From contig NW_013655336.1 in NCBI RefSeq assembly GCF_000499385.1, forward strand, positions 109,367 through 173,366: a stretch of DNA of 64,000 nt, written 5' to 3'. The notes beneath the pieces are model-generated. The model was given only the letters and a program-made list of their open reading frames with translations, was not told where the DNA came from and did not search any database. A program made the position numbers and the translations under genes. Shown one piece after another: positions 44,498 to 56,790 of the stretch (position 1 is the first letter of the stretch; each line of letters starts with the position of its first letter). Source of the DNA: Eimeria necatrix. Its lineage: Eukaryota; Apicomplexa; Conoidasida; Eucoccidiorida; Eimeriidae.

Positions 44498-45979
44498 TTG
44501 TTCATCTTAATATTGTTACACTCAAAATTTCCCCAACAGGCAACGGCGAACACTCACATGGCGACCGCCGGCTCCCCCATTCTTCGCCAGCACGTGGGGC
44601 GTAGAATGCCCGTTATTGTATGGCGCCTGCTGTTGATGCTTTGCATTCTCAGTGTTGCTGGTTATTACCTTAGCAGCTTTTTCCGCTCTACTAGCCAGAA
44701 AATACCACAGGCCAGTGGCGGCGCCCGATCAATCGGTTCCGGCGCTGCCCATGTCGGCAAGAGCCACGAAGACAAGTTGATCTCTGGGGACAGCAGCAAT
44801 TTGCAAGACATTCTGAAGGATCCCTCTCATAGTAAATTTCCCGCCATTATTATTAGCAGCCTTCTTTCACCTAAGCCCATGGTGTGGGTACTTGGGGAAC
44901 ATCCGCGGGTTCCCTTTGCTTGTCTCGTAGTCATAGTGGTGGACGGGGACACACTGCGCTGCGTTCCCGTGACGTCGGATTTTGACGTGTACGTGCATTT
45001 GGAGTCGCAGCAGGAGCAGAATCTTGAGCCGCTGTCGAATGCATTGGGAACCTCTACGTCGAAGTACGTACAGCGGCAGAAGCCTCCGCAGCTAGTGCTG
45101 TCTCCTTGGCCTTCGCGTTGCTCTCCGCTCTCTGCCTGCACTCTTAGGATTCGCCTCTACGCAATAGACGCGCCTGAGACCTGGAAGGGCAAGCCAAAGC
45201 CAGCAGCGGCAGCAGACGCGAAGACAACCGTCTCATATGGTTCTGCTCATCTAGACGTTGGCGGGCAGCCCTTAGGGGTAGCAGCCTCTGCAGCCTTAGC
45301 CGCTATGGTACTGGGACGTGTTGTGCTGCTGCAGCCTCTGCGGAACGACAGGTACGGGCGACTCTTGGCTAGGGTCTTAGTGCCCAGCGTCACTTCGGAG
45401 ACGACGGACGGGTTCCAGGCATTCAGCGACTACATCCAACAACTTTCGCTACTAGTTGCAACGCACAACGAAGCAGAAGGCGCCCCCTCAGGCGAGCACA
45501 AAGGAAACAGTTTCAAATCAGGGCGTATGTCCTCCAATGCGCTGCCTGCAGAGGGCCACCCCAAAAAGTGGGAGCGACATGAGGTGGGGTTGGATGGCCT
45601 CAAGGCTCAACAGGACCCTCCGATGGCCCTTTCTGCAGCCTCTGAGGCGCTGCAGCAAATCGTGGGGTCCCCTGAGGTGCCTTTGACAGCCCTCTGGAAG
45701 GGGTCATCACTGGGCGGAAAGGAGTCAGGGCAGCGTGTGTCGCTCAAGACCTTAGAGGAGGCTCAGCCTCCTCTGCTGCACGACGCCAGTGATGCCATGC
45801 TCAGACGAGGCTTGAGCTCCCTGTATACTGGAAGGGGTGCCGCGTACGCGGGGAGGCTGCAGCTGCTGCAGCTTCAGCAGCAGGCGGCAATTAGCAGCAG
45901 TGAAGGCATCTGGGGCCTCCCTCCTTCCTTGAGGCAAAGCCCTGCAGAATACAAAAGAGCAAATAGACGCAGGAACTAG
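44498..45979 (+). CDS. Membrane-anchored staphylococcal-nuclease-like (SNase) protein
   Basis: A single exon of 493 codons. A hydrophobic segment WRLLLMLCILSVAGYYLSSFF (~43-63) follows a basic N-terminus and looks like a signal anchor. The SNase fold starts at VVIVVDGDTLRC (~147-158) and continues LRIRLYAIDAPETWKGK (~214-230, with the catalytic-type Arg and the IDAPE motif), then QPLGVAASAALAAMVLGRVV (the helix after the second catalytic site) and NDRYGRLLARVLV (the second Arg of RYGR). The C-terminus has AYAGRLQLLQLQQQAA, GIWGLP and SPAEYKRANRRRN, the ending seen in fungal LCL3-type SNase proteins. It is probably a Ca2+-dependent nuclease tethered to an organellar or secretory membrane, but location is inference. 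Start at 44498; the Met at 44558 gives a more usual N-terminus. Confidence 0.82.
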   Translation: MFILILLHSKFPQQATANTHMATAGSPILRQHVGRRMPVIVWRLLLMLCILSVAGYYLSSFFRSTSQKIPQASGGARSIGSGAAHVGKSHEDKLISGDSSNLQDILKDPSHSKFPAIIISSLLSPKPMVWVLGEHPRVPFACLVVIVVDGDTLRCVPVTSDFDVYVHLESQQEQNLEPLSNALGTSTSKYVQRQKPPQLVLSPWPSRCSPLSACTLRIRLYAIDAPETWKGKPKPAAAADAKTTVSYGSAHLDVGGQPLGVAASAALAAMVLGRVVLLQPLRNDRYGRLLARVLVPSVTSETTDGFQAFSDYIQQLSLLVATHNEAEGAPSGEHKGNSFKSGRMSSNALPAEGHPKKWERHEVGLDGLKAQQDPPMALSAASEALQQIVGSPEVPLTALWKGSSLGGKESGQRVSLKTLEEAQPPLLHDASDAMLRRGLSSLYTGRGAAYAGRLQLLQLQQQAAISSSEGIWGLPPSLRQSPAEYKRANRRRN

Positions 45980-47512
45980 GCGGATGTTTCCTACATTCTA
46001 CATTAAACATACCTTCAAGGCCCCAGAAGGTCCTCGACACTATGCAGGACAATTGTAAGTCAATGGGGGATCCTTGAGTGCGAGTTTGCGCGCTTCAATA
46101 CAGCAGATGCTCCCCGTGGTCTCCCCCGTATGGCCTAGTCCGGCCTTTCATTTGTTCCGAATGTTCGCAGTGCAACCACAAAGCCTCTAAGACGGCAAAG
46201 ACCCTCTGGAGTTCTAATGATCAGTCAAGAAACAAAGAATGCCTACAGGCAACAAGAGCTAACCTGAAAGCCTAAGGGGAACCAGCAAGAGACGCGCAAG
46301 GAACAGCGGGTCTCCCTCCCCCTCCATTCCAGAGCTAATTTGAACGCCTTATCCACCAACGGCGTCCCCCAGAAGCTAAGCTGGGGTGTGGGAGCCGTGC
46401 CAGAGCCAAAACGGAAGTCGCGGAATCTAGCAAAGGCCGCAGCCAAAGGGCGTACAGAACTCGTGGCTTAAAAGCAATCTCGGGTGCAACGTGTGGTCCG
46501 GCACCTGGTGAACAGACACTAGAAGAATAAAGGAGCGAACTGTAACTTCAATAAAATTAAAGTTTTGCGTTGCGGGCCCTGCGCCAAAAGAAACATTCCC
46601 CAGTGTGTGACTCTGGCGGCACGACTGGCTCATGTGCGAGCCCCATGAACACGCTTGACCACAAATGGGAGCTTCTCACTCCCACTAGGTTTACTGCTGC
46701 AGTTGCTGCGGCAGCGGCTCTTGCTGCTGCTACTTATAAAGGTTTTGATATGTGGGGCTAGCCCCACACAGAGGGGCCTTCGGCACGCAGCACGAGGGGT
46801 CTAGAGACACTGGATCCCCCGTCTGTCTCCTCCTGTCTGCCTCTCCCTCCTCATTGGGGCAGCAGCTGCTCATGCTGCTGTTGGTTCGAATCGCTGTGTA
46901 AAAAGGCACATTTGTTTTCCTAGGCACAGATAGCAGGCCGCTGCTGCCGTATGTCTCCAGAGAAGGGAAATCTGAGACAAAAGCCCTGCATGGGGCCCCT
47001 GTTCAATGGCAGCGGCCCCTGTCACCAACCCAATTGTCTCTTCAAGTGTTTCCTTGTCAGTCAGAGTCCCCTGAGACGTCCTCAAAGGCAGAAAAGCGAT
47101 TACCTGTATGTACAGCAGGTGGAGCTGCGGGCCGCGCTGGTCTGCAGAACGAGAGACAGAAGTAATATATATGCAGAACTCGCAGGGCCAACCAAAGACA
47201 TCGTTACGTAAACAGCCTCCCAACAACACATGATAATTCAAGAAGTGAAAGACATACGCCAATTAATAGAAAATCCCCACATAAGCAGAAAGCGACACGG
47301 CCGACGCAACTGCGACCGTGCGTACAGACAAAAGTTGAGCTGGTCGCCGGCAAAAGACGTAAACGGAACCAACAATACACGAAAACACCCCGGTACGAAC
47401 ATAAGACGAAGCATGCATGGCGATTTCAGACATCCCAAGCCAAAACGCCCAGCGTTTTAACACCATGTAGCAATATGTAGCAACGCCAAGCCAAAACCAC
47501 GAGGAAAGGGCC
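45980..47512. other. Weakly coding-like stretch, no gene resolved
   Basis: Minus-strand pieces at 47100-46920 (TSQGTLTDKETLEETIGLVT followed by a helix) and 46446-46300 (FARFRDFRFGSGTAPTPQL), and a plus-strand piece at 46620-46761 (HKWELLTPTRF and an Ala helix), read somewhat like exons. I cannot join them into a model and recognise no domain. Confidence 0.25.
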
Positions 47513-50148
47513 TCACCCATCTCTATAAGCACTCTGCTGTTGTTTCCCCGCTTGCTGATGCCGCTGCTGCTGCTGTGAGGCTGCAGGTTCTCTTGAAACC
47601 GCAGCTGCTGCGCCTGACGGATCTCCACCCGCTGGCAAGCTGGGAGCTCCTTGCTGTTCTTCCCGCGTCCCGCCTGCCACAGACCGTCTGCCTCCCCCTC
47701 CGCCTTGACCTGCTCCGCGTCCCGTTCCTGCTGAACACCACAAAAGCACCGTCAAGCCAGCAGAGGCCACGACTTCCACTGCATATCTTGCAATTGCTAG
47801 AAAGAATTGACAGATGCTGCAAACAGCACCAAAGTAAGCAAGCAAACGGACTGCTTTTGCCGTCACCTCGCCCTTGCTGGTCTGCTTCTCCTGGCGATCC
47901 GCCTGCAGCACAATCAGCAGCAGCAGTCACCTCTAGCTGCATCCTCACCAAGAGGATGTATGCCCTATCAAAGATGTCAGTGACTTCAAACGGAAATTAG
48001 CAACTGCGGTAGCAGTTGCAGCTCGCCTTCTGAGAAGGGAACACCCCACCCCCACAGACTCACCCTGAGATCTCCACTTTCTGTGGCCCGAGCGCTCCTG
48101 CTCGTCTTCCTTTTTGCTACGCCCAGGCCCTCGCTGTCGGCGAGGAGCTCTGTCACGCAAAGGGGCTACTCCCGCTGCAACCCACAGCAGCACCAGCATC
48201 AGCACGCACCGCAACATGATGAAATGCAATCACGAAGTAGGCTTGAATGCGCCACTGACAAAACGGCACCGGCAGCAGCACTTGTCGCAACAATAGGAAT
48301 GGCAACAGCAAAAGCAGGACCCAGGAGCGCAACAAGTGAGATGCACCAGTAACTGTGGGGGATGAAATCAGGCCATCCGCGCAGCCGCTCGTTTCAGCCT
48401 GAATAGCAGCAGCGACACTGAAAGCCTGGAGTGCATGACTCCTGAGGGTACAAACACCCACTGGCCCAACTGCAGCCGCAGTGACACGGGCTGCTCCTGC
48501 ACCTTCGTGTTCTTGCTCTGTTCACACTACGCATGTTTAGGTTACCACTGTTGTTGCTGACACGGGCTGCTGCTGCAACTTGCTGTATTTGCTCTGCTCA
48601 CACTACGGGTGTTTAGGCTGGCACTGTTGCTGCTCGTCCCTGCTGCAGCTGCTGTTGCAGTTGCAGCGGCAACGGACGGTCGAGTATCATCCTTCTGCTG
48701 TCCCCTCTGGAAAACAGGGCCCCCAGAAGCCCCTGAGCTCCAGCGCGGCGCACCACCACCAGCGGCAGCAGATGCGCCCCCGGCGGGGACTGCACTCCTC
48801 CTATCCCCTCTACCTCCCCTCCAGTCGCCTCTGCCTCCGCTGCCTCGGTGACCCGTTCCCTGCTGTTGCTGTTGCGGTTGCTGCTCCTGTTGCTGGTGGT
48901 TCTGTTGGACCTGCCGGGGTGCGTTGGGTGGCCCATCTGGGGCCGTCTGCTGAGAGTTATCCTCATCGGTGGGCTGCTGCGGCTGCTGAGTGCTAGACAG
49001 ATCCGCAAGGCCCTCAACCTTGGTCTGCCAAGCCTGAAATAACGGCAACAGATGTGCTTGCTGCTTTTGTACGGACTCCAATACCCAACAAACACTAGCA
49101 CTTCGATCACGTGGAAAGGAGGCACATGCAGCGCAACAGTAGCCCTGCCTCCTTTGCTCCATTCTCACCTGCCGTCCTTTCGGCTTCTTTCCCTGCTGCT
49201 GCTGCCGTTCTTCCTGTTCCTGCTGCTTCGGTGCCTTGTCTAAAAACAACTGCGAGGCAAGCGGGCCTGTTCTCGGTGGCGCTGTCGGTGCAACACAAAT
49301 GATGCTCCTCTGCTGTGCTTGCTGCTGCTGTTGCTGTTCTCCGAGCTCTCCGGCTACCTCGGAGGGTCCCGAGACAGCGCAAACTTCCCTAACCGTCAAA
49401 GAACCTTTGTTTCGCTGTTGATGGGACCCTCCCAAAGACCCCCTGCTGTGGCTGCTGCTCTTTGCATCACCTGCATCTGCATGAGTAATGCTGCTGCTAC
49501 TGCTGCTGCTGTTGCTGCTGCTACTACTGGCACTCTCTTGGCCTCCGCGCCACCCACGACGCACAGGAGAAACTTCCTCCTGCTGCGAAGGTGACGGGGC
49601 AAGGCGGTGACCCCACGGACCCGCCCCAGCTTTTCGTTCGGCTGGTATAGGAGAGGTCGCTGACGCGGCTTCAGTTGACAGTGTCTGTGACGGCGGAGTT
49701 CCCGCTGCTGCCGCTGTTGCTTTCAGAGGCACAGTTTCCCCTCCAGACGTGCTAGCATGATGCTTGGGGGCAAAGGGCAGCCGCTGCTGTTGTTGGTGTT
49801 GCTGCAGGGACGAAAGAACCAGACACAGGATAGAGGTAGATCGACCGTACGCAAAGTGGCAGCAACAGCAGAAAACAACAGCGACAGAAGCGGCAGATAA
49901 TGAAGTAACCGCAGTTTCAAAGGGATATGCGACGGCGCTTCCTGCTACAATGGCCACTGCTGCTGCTGTCGCATGATGCCAACCCATGACCTCGCTCGGT
50001 TCACTGTTTCTGTCTGTACCTCTTGCGCTGAGATGAGTGGAGGCTCATCTCGCGGCTTTGCCCCACAGAGCGGGTCCTGCCGACGCCTTAGCCTCTCAGG
50101 AGAGCATTGTCGCTGTTGCTGCTGCTGCATATTGCTGCGCCACCGCGT

Positions 50149-50179
<31 letters not shown>

Positions 50180-52615
50180 GGTGCCGGCGGTGGAGGCGGA
50201 GGAGGTGGAGGCACAGGCATACTCTGCATGTGCAATCCCGACGTGTCTGGGGAGCTACACGTCGCTGGCACTTGTTTGGAAGGCCCCTCACGGGCCTCCC
50301 TCAGTCTTTGGAGCACTGCCGTCTCGTCGCGAGGCTTCGCCTCGCCAAAGATAGCGGGGTTCAGCTTCAACCTTCAGCCACAAACCCCAAACCGTCAACT
50401 TCACATTTTAAGCCTCAGCCCCAGTACCCTTAGACGGCCACAAGCCCAGAACACGAACAGTTACACCCGAAGAGAGCCTAACTCTCCACTGACAAAGCCC
50501 GTAACGTGAACTTTATGATTCACCGAACAACCTGTTAACAAAACCCGAGACTCTACGCTCTCGATCCTAGGAAGCAGTGCTGCCTGAAGCCTCTGCAGTT
50601 GCTGCTACGGTCCTCCGGGTAACCCCCAAAGCGTTTCTTCTCACCCCTGCGGCTTCAATTGTTCCTTCAACAGCTCCTTAGGGTCTACCAACGGCACCAC
50701 ATGAGTTGTCCCGTTGCTGTTGCTGCTGCTGCTGCTCGTGGCATCTTGTTGCTGCTCCTTGCTGCTGCCCTGTGTAGCTGCAGCTGGAGCTGGAGGGTCC
50801 GGGCTCCTCCCCTTCTTGCGCCATTTGTTATCCAGATTACCTGACCGGGCTGCCCCCTGAAGACCTCCCGATCCGCCGCGGCTGAGAGGCGAGCCCCCAG
50901 CTCCGCCTGAGAGGATTGAGCCACCCCGTCGAGGTCCCTCAGCAGATGCAGCAGCGGCAGCCGGCGACCCTCCTGAGGCTGCAGCAGATGGCGCGCCCAC
51001 AAGGCCTCCAGACCGGAACTTGGAAAAGCACGCATCAAGTCTGTCTGGAGGTGGTAGCTGTATTTTCAGGATTAAAGGGCCCCTGCCACGGTCTCCGCGG
51101 GCACCCCCTTGAGAGGCACCCCTCCGAGGAATAGGCCGGCTGTTCATTGCTAAGGCCGCGCAAACCGCCTCGTGAGACACGAAGGAGACTTCAGCTGTAC
51201 GTACACCCGAACGCAGCACGCAGCAGGACGTCATGCGCAAGTGGGTGCTTGGGCACTCTGCATGCCTGCCACTCCAGCTAATCGGCTAGCACATTACAAA
51301 ACTCATGGCAACCATGGGAAAATCTACTTCTAGACGAAGACGGCACTGACACGCAAATAGCGAACAGAATTCGACGTGCCAGCAAACTACAGAAATTGTT
51401 GCGAAATACAAGAAAACACAGTCGAAGGCAAGCACAGAGGGAGCAGAGAAAAAGACGCGTCTAGACCGAACAGAAGGCAATGGACAAATTACACACGGAA
51501 AATGAAACTACGCGGGGACAAAGACGAAACAGAAAGAAAACAAGGCATGAAGACTGGAGCAACCAGGAAGCTATGGGCAGGAGAAAACACAATAACGGCG
51601 CAGCTCGCCGCTGGAGCAAGGGAAACAAACGCGGACACGCAGAACCCACCGGAGATTGTGCTGCTCCTGCTGCGGCCATTGTCGCCTCTCTTGATATGAA
51701 CTCGCCTGACCCCCGTGAACAGGTTGGAAATATCTCTCTCCGTCATTCTGTGGTCTAAGTCGGTGACCAGCAGCTCACGGACGCCCTTGTCCTCCACTGC
51801 AGAGGAGGGGGCCACACAAGCATGCCAAGGCACACGCGCAGGCTCAAGCGTGCCACGAAATGAAAAGGCCTTGAGGGAGGAAATGCTAAATGAAAAACGT
51901 TGGGGGGTTCAGCGCAACGAACGAACGGAAAGAGACAGAGACACGCGGAAGGAGAGCGACAGATGCAAAGGGAAGGCCACACACGGCGAGACTCAACCAT
52001 ATGGGACTTCAGCACAGATAAACTGGTACAATCTAACAGCCCCGGGAACAGGAAGGCACGAAGACACAGACTCCTACTCAAGCGAAACTGACGAGCACAC
52101 TCGCGGCGGCAGCTAAGAATGGCTCTGCTGTGGGCCAGCAGGCACCCCTCGAGCACAGATGGCTAAATGGACACGCACGTGACAGCAACACATTTAATCA
52201 AGTCGTAAAGCTGCATCAGGAAGCTCTATAAGAGTGCCTAAGCTGGCCACTCAAGCTCACTAACGACAGGGGGAGGCGGAGCCTCGGGGGCCCCCAGACT
52301 GAGCGGCGGAGGGGCGGCACCTGGCGCCATCGGGTCAAAGGCGGGTGAGTCCAAATCATCGCTTTCGTCTGCCCATCTGTTGCGGCGTAGGCTTGAGTCT
52401 CCTCCTTCAGTTATAGGAGATGTGTCCCCTTCCTCCGCCGCCGCCGTTGCCGCTGCACTCTCCACTCCGTGTGCTGCTGAGGAAAGCTCTTGGCCCTCTC
52501 GGGAGGCGGCTCCCCTGCCTGGAACAGAATCTGAAAGGGGATCGGGGGCCTCGTGGTCCCCAGGGCCCCCTGGGGGGGCCTGGGGTGTCGCCGGGAGACA
52601 CTTGGAGGTTGACAT
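47513..52615 (-). CDS. eIF4B/eIF4H-like RRM and RGG protein
   Basis: Exons: 52615-52261, 51796-51650, 51257-50645 and about 50377-50020 (phases agree), then probable 3' exons around 49763-49171, 49039-48610, 48180-48068 and a last one ending 47513. Exon 1 is acidic and holds RNRWADESDDLD. An RRM follows: RELLVTDLDHRMTERDISNL (RNP2 LLVTDL), VRRVHIKRGDNGRSRS, then RTAEVSFVSHEAVCAALAMN (RNP1). Two repeats, FGEAKPRDETAVLQ and CGAKPRDEPP, resemble the 'FG.AKPREE' boxes of eIF4B. Later exons carry poly-Gln, GHRGSGGRGDWRGGRGDRR and a basic block RRQRGPGRSKKEDEQERSGH. eIF4B-like factors stimulate eIF4A helicase during cap-dependent initiation. An ALYREF-type mRNA export adaptor has a similar RRM and is the main alternative. 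The 3' exon borders are approximate. Confidence 0.68.
50150..50179. repeat. (CTG)n run encoding poly-Gln in the eIF4B-like protein
   Basis: On the minus strand, reads as a run of about ten Gln directly after a poly-Pro stretch (PVPPPPPPPPPAP). Confidence 0.85.
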
Positions 52616-53103
52616 GAATGGAGGCCTCCTGTTGCTTTCCCTGCTGCTGCTGCAGCCGCTCGTGCTTGATCAGTGTACGCACACTATGTTTTGGAGCACA
52701 GAAGGTCAGCACCAAGGAAAGCGAAGGGGGACAAAAGGGCCCCTTGTGCTGCAGCAACTGCAGCGGCGGGAGGCCCGAGGGATTCCACGGGGCCTGGAGA
52801 AACCCCGATATAAACGAGCAAGCAAAGACAAAACAAAACAGCTCGTGTCTTTCAGTAGATGTTTTTACGTCAGGATGATGTGAAAAAGGGCCGAAGATCG
52901 CCCGCTGGCGCTGCTGCTGCAGCAACCGCTGCTGCTGCCGCTGCTGCTGCTGCCGTGGGAGCGAACACCTACAACAGATTTTCCAACAGAGCTGCCCTAG
53001 CAGAAACACTCAGTATCTTTAACAACACCTTCGGATCCCCCGAAGGGTACCGGTCTACACAGAGGCGGCAGCAAGCTCAGGGCCTCTCGTGCCTGTGGTA
53101 GCA

Positions 53104-53127
53104 CAGCAGCAGCAGCAGCAGCAGCAG
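53104..53127. repeat. Perfect (CAG)8
   Basis: Eight uninterrupted CAG units outside any gene I can support. Confidence 0.9.
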
Positions 53128-54364
53128 GGTTGTATAAAGGGCTCCTGCTGCAGCAAGAAAGAGACAGAGACATAAAGATGCAGAAAAATCTGCGTTTGTG
53201 CTGTACACATAAACTGCACATCGATGCCGTCAGGGAACCTCTGCTGCTGCCTTAGCAAGCCGCAGCAGCTGCTGCTACTGCTGCTGCACTGGGTACCTCC
53301 CCGCCGCCGTTGGTACTGCTGCCCCTGCAGTGGCAGCAACGGCGCATTTATTGATTTCTTCATGCTTGGTTGTAGGTTGCAGGAGTTTTCCTCAATGTCA
53401 GGTTACTAAAGAAGCGTGGGGCTGTCTAACACCATCATTCTCCTGCTGCTGCAACTATTGCTGCTGCTACTGCTGCTGCGGTTTTGCTAGTTACAGCAAC
53501 GCAGACACCGCAACGCAAAACTGGGAGTAGCATACAGCATAATTTGTACCATCCTTCACAAATTTTCATTAAACGAGCTCAGTTTCACGCTCTGGACGGA
53601 AAGAGCCTACAGCGTTGCTCCAGATTGTTCCTGCCGTCCCACATGCTACGTAGCAACGTATGGGGTGGCCTTGCGAGCTACAGCCTGATTGAGACGGCAT
53701 GCAGTAACACTTTCTTGCTATCTGCCTCTGAATTTGTACTGTCTGGGTTTGTGTGTCCAGCGGTTGCTCCCGTGTGGGCAGGACCCAGGCACGCCGTGTG
53801 TAGTGCGAGCACTATGAGCTAAGCAGAAATATGGTACTTGTTTAGCAGCTTTATCCTGAGCCCAGCGCTATGCTTCGAGACTTCCTGTGAAGTTGCACTG
53901 GTGGTGCTAATGCTCGACTTGAGAGACATGCGTAGGAGTTGCCACTGCAACGGGCCGCTGATGCCTGGAGGCAGAAGTTACCAGTCAAATGAAAGAAAAG
54001 AGCTTCAGGGAAGCCGTGCCTATTGTGCCTTACAGCATCGTCGCATGTTCGGTGGGGCTTGTGCTTCGTATGGTGTTGACTCCTAGATATCACTCCAGAG
54101 AGATAGTAAACAGCCCTAGATCTGGCAAGGATAGCACATAGAAGAAATAGGGTAAGCTCTCAGAGAAAACAACCCCTGCCACGACTGATACTAGACGATC
54201 CCAGCTTAAAAAATGTCTGGAGGGCTTTGGTTGTCTTTATATAATGCCAAGAGGTTCATACATTTAGTGGTGTTCGCTGCGCCTAAAAGGAACAGGATGA
54301 ACACAGCAAGAAGATTAAAGTGGCCTTGGCATTCTTCAGCACCATGCGTATACAGAACAGAAGA

Positions 54365-54735
54365 GTTGAGTTTCAAGGGCAGTCATGATAATAGTGAAGG
54401 CGTGGTGTCCCTTCTCCGTGTCTTACTGGATGCGTCTTTGGCTGCACAGCAAATTGTAAAAAATGCACTAATTGCAGCACGCAGCGTGTACCGTTGCTGA
54501 TCATTGCAAAAGGTATTTAGGAAGGCGAAGAGATTTTGGTGTCGAAGCTGTTTTTGAGGGTGTCAAGAGGTGCTCTTGTCCTGAGCTTTCGTTCGAAAAG
54601 CACTTCCTGTCTAACTAATCGCGGCGGGTGTCTTGCCGATCATGCGCCAATTGCAGCTCTTCTGCGTGTGTCGCTTCCGACCACCGCCTGCACTGGCCGG
54701 GATCCACACTTTACTTTGATTTTGCGATCGGTACT
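54365..54735 (+). repeat. Diverged direct duplication, copy 1
   Basis: Matches 55236-55625 in the same orientation with scattered substitutions and indels. Shared blocks include ggtatttaggaaggcgaaga / ggtatttaggaaggagaaga, then gaggtgctcttg(t/c)cctgagctttcg and a shared '..cctgtctaacta' / '..cctgcctaacta' stretch. Confidence 0.8.
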
Positions 54736-55235
54736 CCTAGAGGAAAGAATCTTCTTCAAGACCTTCATAGTGCATTTCAGGATTGTCTGATTCTTCATAG
54801 CGCATTTTAGAGAGGTGCTCCATTTGGGACAGGCTGCCAATGCACAACGATTACAAGGCTGCCATTTCCGCAGCCATTGACATCGGGGTCGTTCTGGAGG
54901 CTTACGTGTCGCCATTCTCTTTACCAAGCTCATCTTAATAAGTTTGAAAATTTAAGACAAAAGAGGATAGAGTACAAATGCTCACCCCGCATTTCCTCTC
55001 CACATTACACAGCAGAGACCATCATTGCACCCTAGCCTGGCTAGCGTACTCAAACATATACCATAGCAGACCTTGCTTATGCTGCTTTCTGAGACAGGCA
55101 ATCACGTCAGTACCAATTGTTACAAACAATAGCAGTAGTTGAATATTGTAGGTCTGAGTTTCCTGATAGTTTAGATGCAGACAGTAAAGAGGATCTACGC
55201 ACTTTTCGGCTTCCTCCGTACACAAACCAAAAGCC

Positions 55236-55625
55236 ATGAGCCTTGAAGGCAGCCACAGTAATACTGAATTTAGGAAGGCCCTTCTTCTTATCTTACTAGA
55301 TGCCTCTTTGTTTGCACAGCCTATCGTAAGACGCACGCCTAGTGTGGCACGCAGGGTTTAGCGTGGTTGATCATTGAGACAGGAAGCTAACGCGTCTAGC
55401 CGCGAAAGGTATTTAGGAAGGAGAAGAGATTGTCTCGAAGTTGTTTTTGCGGGTGATAAGAGGTGCTCTTGCCCTGAGCTTTCGGTTAGGAAGCACCTCC
55501 TGCCTAACTATTGGCGGCGGATGTCTCGTTGATCCTGCGCACCCTTCGCAGCCATTCTGCGGTCGCTTCTGAGCACCGCCTGCGCCGGGCGGGTAATGCA
55601 TTTTACCCATAATTCCACATGCACA
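55236..55625 (+). repeat. Diverged direct duplication, copy 2
   Basis: Second copy of 54365-54735, about 0.88 kb downstream. No coding potential is shared between the two copies. It could be an old transposon remnant or a segmental duplication. Confidence 0.8.
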
Positions 55626-56729
55626 GTCAGACCACTTTTCTGGCGCTGTGTGCGAAACCGAAAGCAACGGCCCGTTTTGCCGAGATTAGCTGCCTAGCAG
55701 ACTACGGAACGAAATGGCACATAATTGTCGTAAGGAATGAGCGATGTGTTGATGGATTTATGTGATGTTCAGCAAGCATATGCTCTGTGCGATGCCACAC
55801 TTATGACTCTTTCTTAAGTCATAGTTACATATGCATGTTCCTTGGTCCCAGTTTGGTTATGTTTCAGCGCTGCAGAGACGAATGCAGAGCAGTCATGTAA
55901 GAAATATGCGCCATATTGCACTCTGTTTACCAATCTTGTGTTTTGAGGTAACTCCCGGAACTTGATCGAATTGTTTTGCCTGATGATGTTCTAAAGGGAG
56001 AACATTTTTCCTTTTCTTCCGGCTTAAAGTTATGTGTTCTTGTATTTGCTGCTGCGCTTTACCATGCTGCAGTACATATTCAGAAAGCCTGGAGCTACAT
56101 GTTCACTACGCCAAGTTGCACTTCAACGAGTGTCTTGGCAATGCAGTAACACATTTACCTCGGGGAAAAATAAATAACCTGCCATTCCAAATTCTGGGGA
56201 GATCCTCAAGGCGCAAATAAAGGCATTCAGTAGGATTGGCGTGCATGAAGCTGCCGTTTCTGTGGGGCTACAGAACCATCTGAAAAGAGTGACGCAAATC
56301 GCTAGATAAAGCAGAAACATCGTTCCGCACTTTTGAGCGGATTTCGCTACAATAAGTGTTTTCATGTCGGTTGGGTTGACCGGGTATGAAAGACTTAGTG
56401 TTCCAACATATTCTAACTTCGACTAGATTCATAATTTTGAACTTGTTTCAGCCAGCCATGAGAAATCAAACTTTTGGAAATTTTGCAATGAAATACGGGA
56501 CCGAAATTGTCTGCGTCGCCGTAAAGCAAAGACAGAGAAACAAAGAATAAGCTTCACTTTCCCTGTAGTGCGCAGGCACTAGAATAGGGCTTGCTGGTTA
56601 CCTTAAAAGGAAAGGTAGCAGATAACCTGCAAGATGTTAACACGCTGAATGAGGGCAGGAACTTCTTCTACTAGTAATGAAGTAGGGCAATATGTCAGCA
56701 AATTAGCATGTGCAAGCTAGATGTGTCTG

Positions 56730-56790
56730 TGAGTACCCGAAGATTGGGGCTGGCGATAGCGCCGGCACCGGTGCGGGCCACTGCCCCACA
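56730..56790 (+). repeat. LTR remnant, opposite orientation to the LTR at 62.8-63.2 kb
   Basis: The reverse complement of ggggctggcgatagcgccgg plus the next bases (56746-56780) matches 63009-63042 within the intact-looking LTR with few differences. It therefore reads as a piece of the same LTR turned round. It is only about 40-60 bp long. Confidence 0.65.

Larger units (their letters stand above)
52616..56729. other. No gene seen; CAG-rich to 53.55 kb, then quiet segment
   Basis: 52.6-53.55 kb is still dense in CAG/CTG. From about 53.55 kb the trinucleotide runs stop and the sequence turns AT-richer with no recognisable exons. It holds the direct duplication at 54.37/55.24 kb. Confidence 0.5.

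Noticed and set aside
48542..49987. Reading the 481-codon minus-strand frame as one protein
   Set aside because: It passes through likely intron pieces (Cys-rich hydrophobic runs) between clear splice sites. Parts of it are better used as exons of the eIF4B-like gene.
50380..50480. Telomere-like CCCTAAA repeats
   Set aside because: Only scattered single ccctta/aaacccc words are present, with no tandem array.
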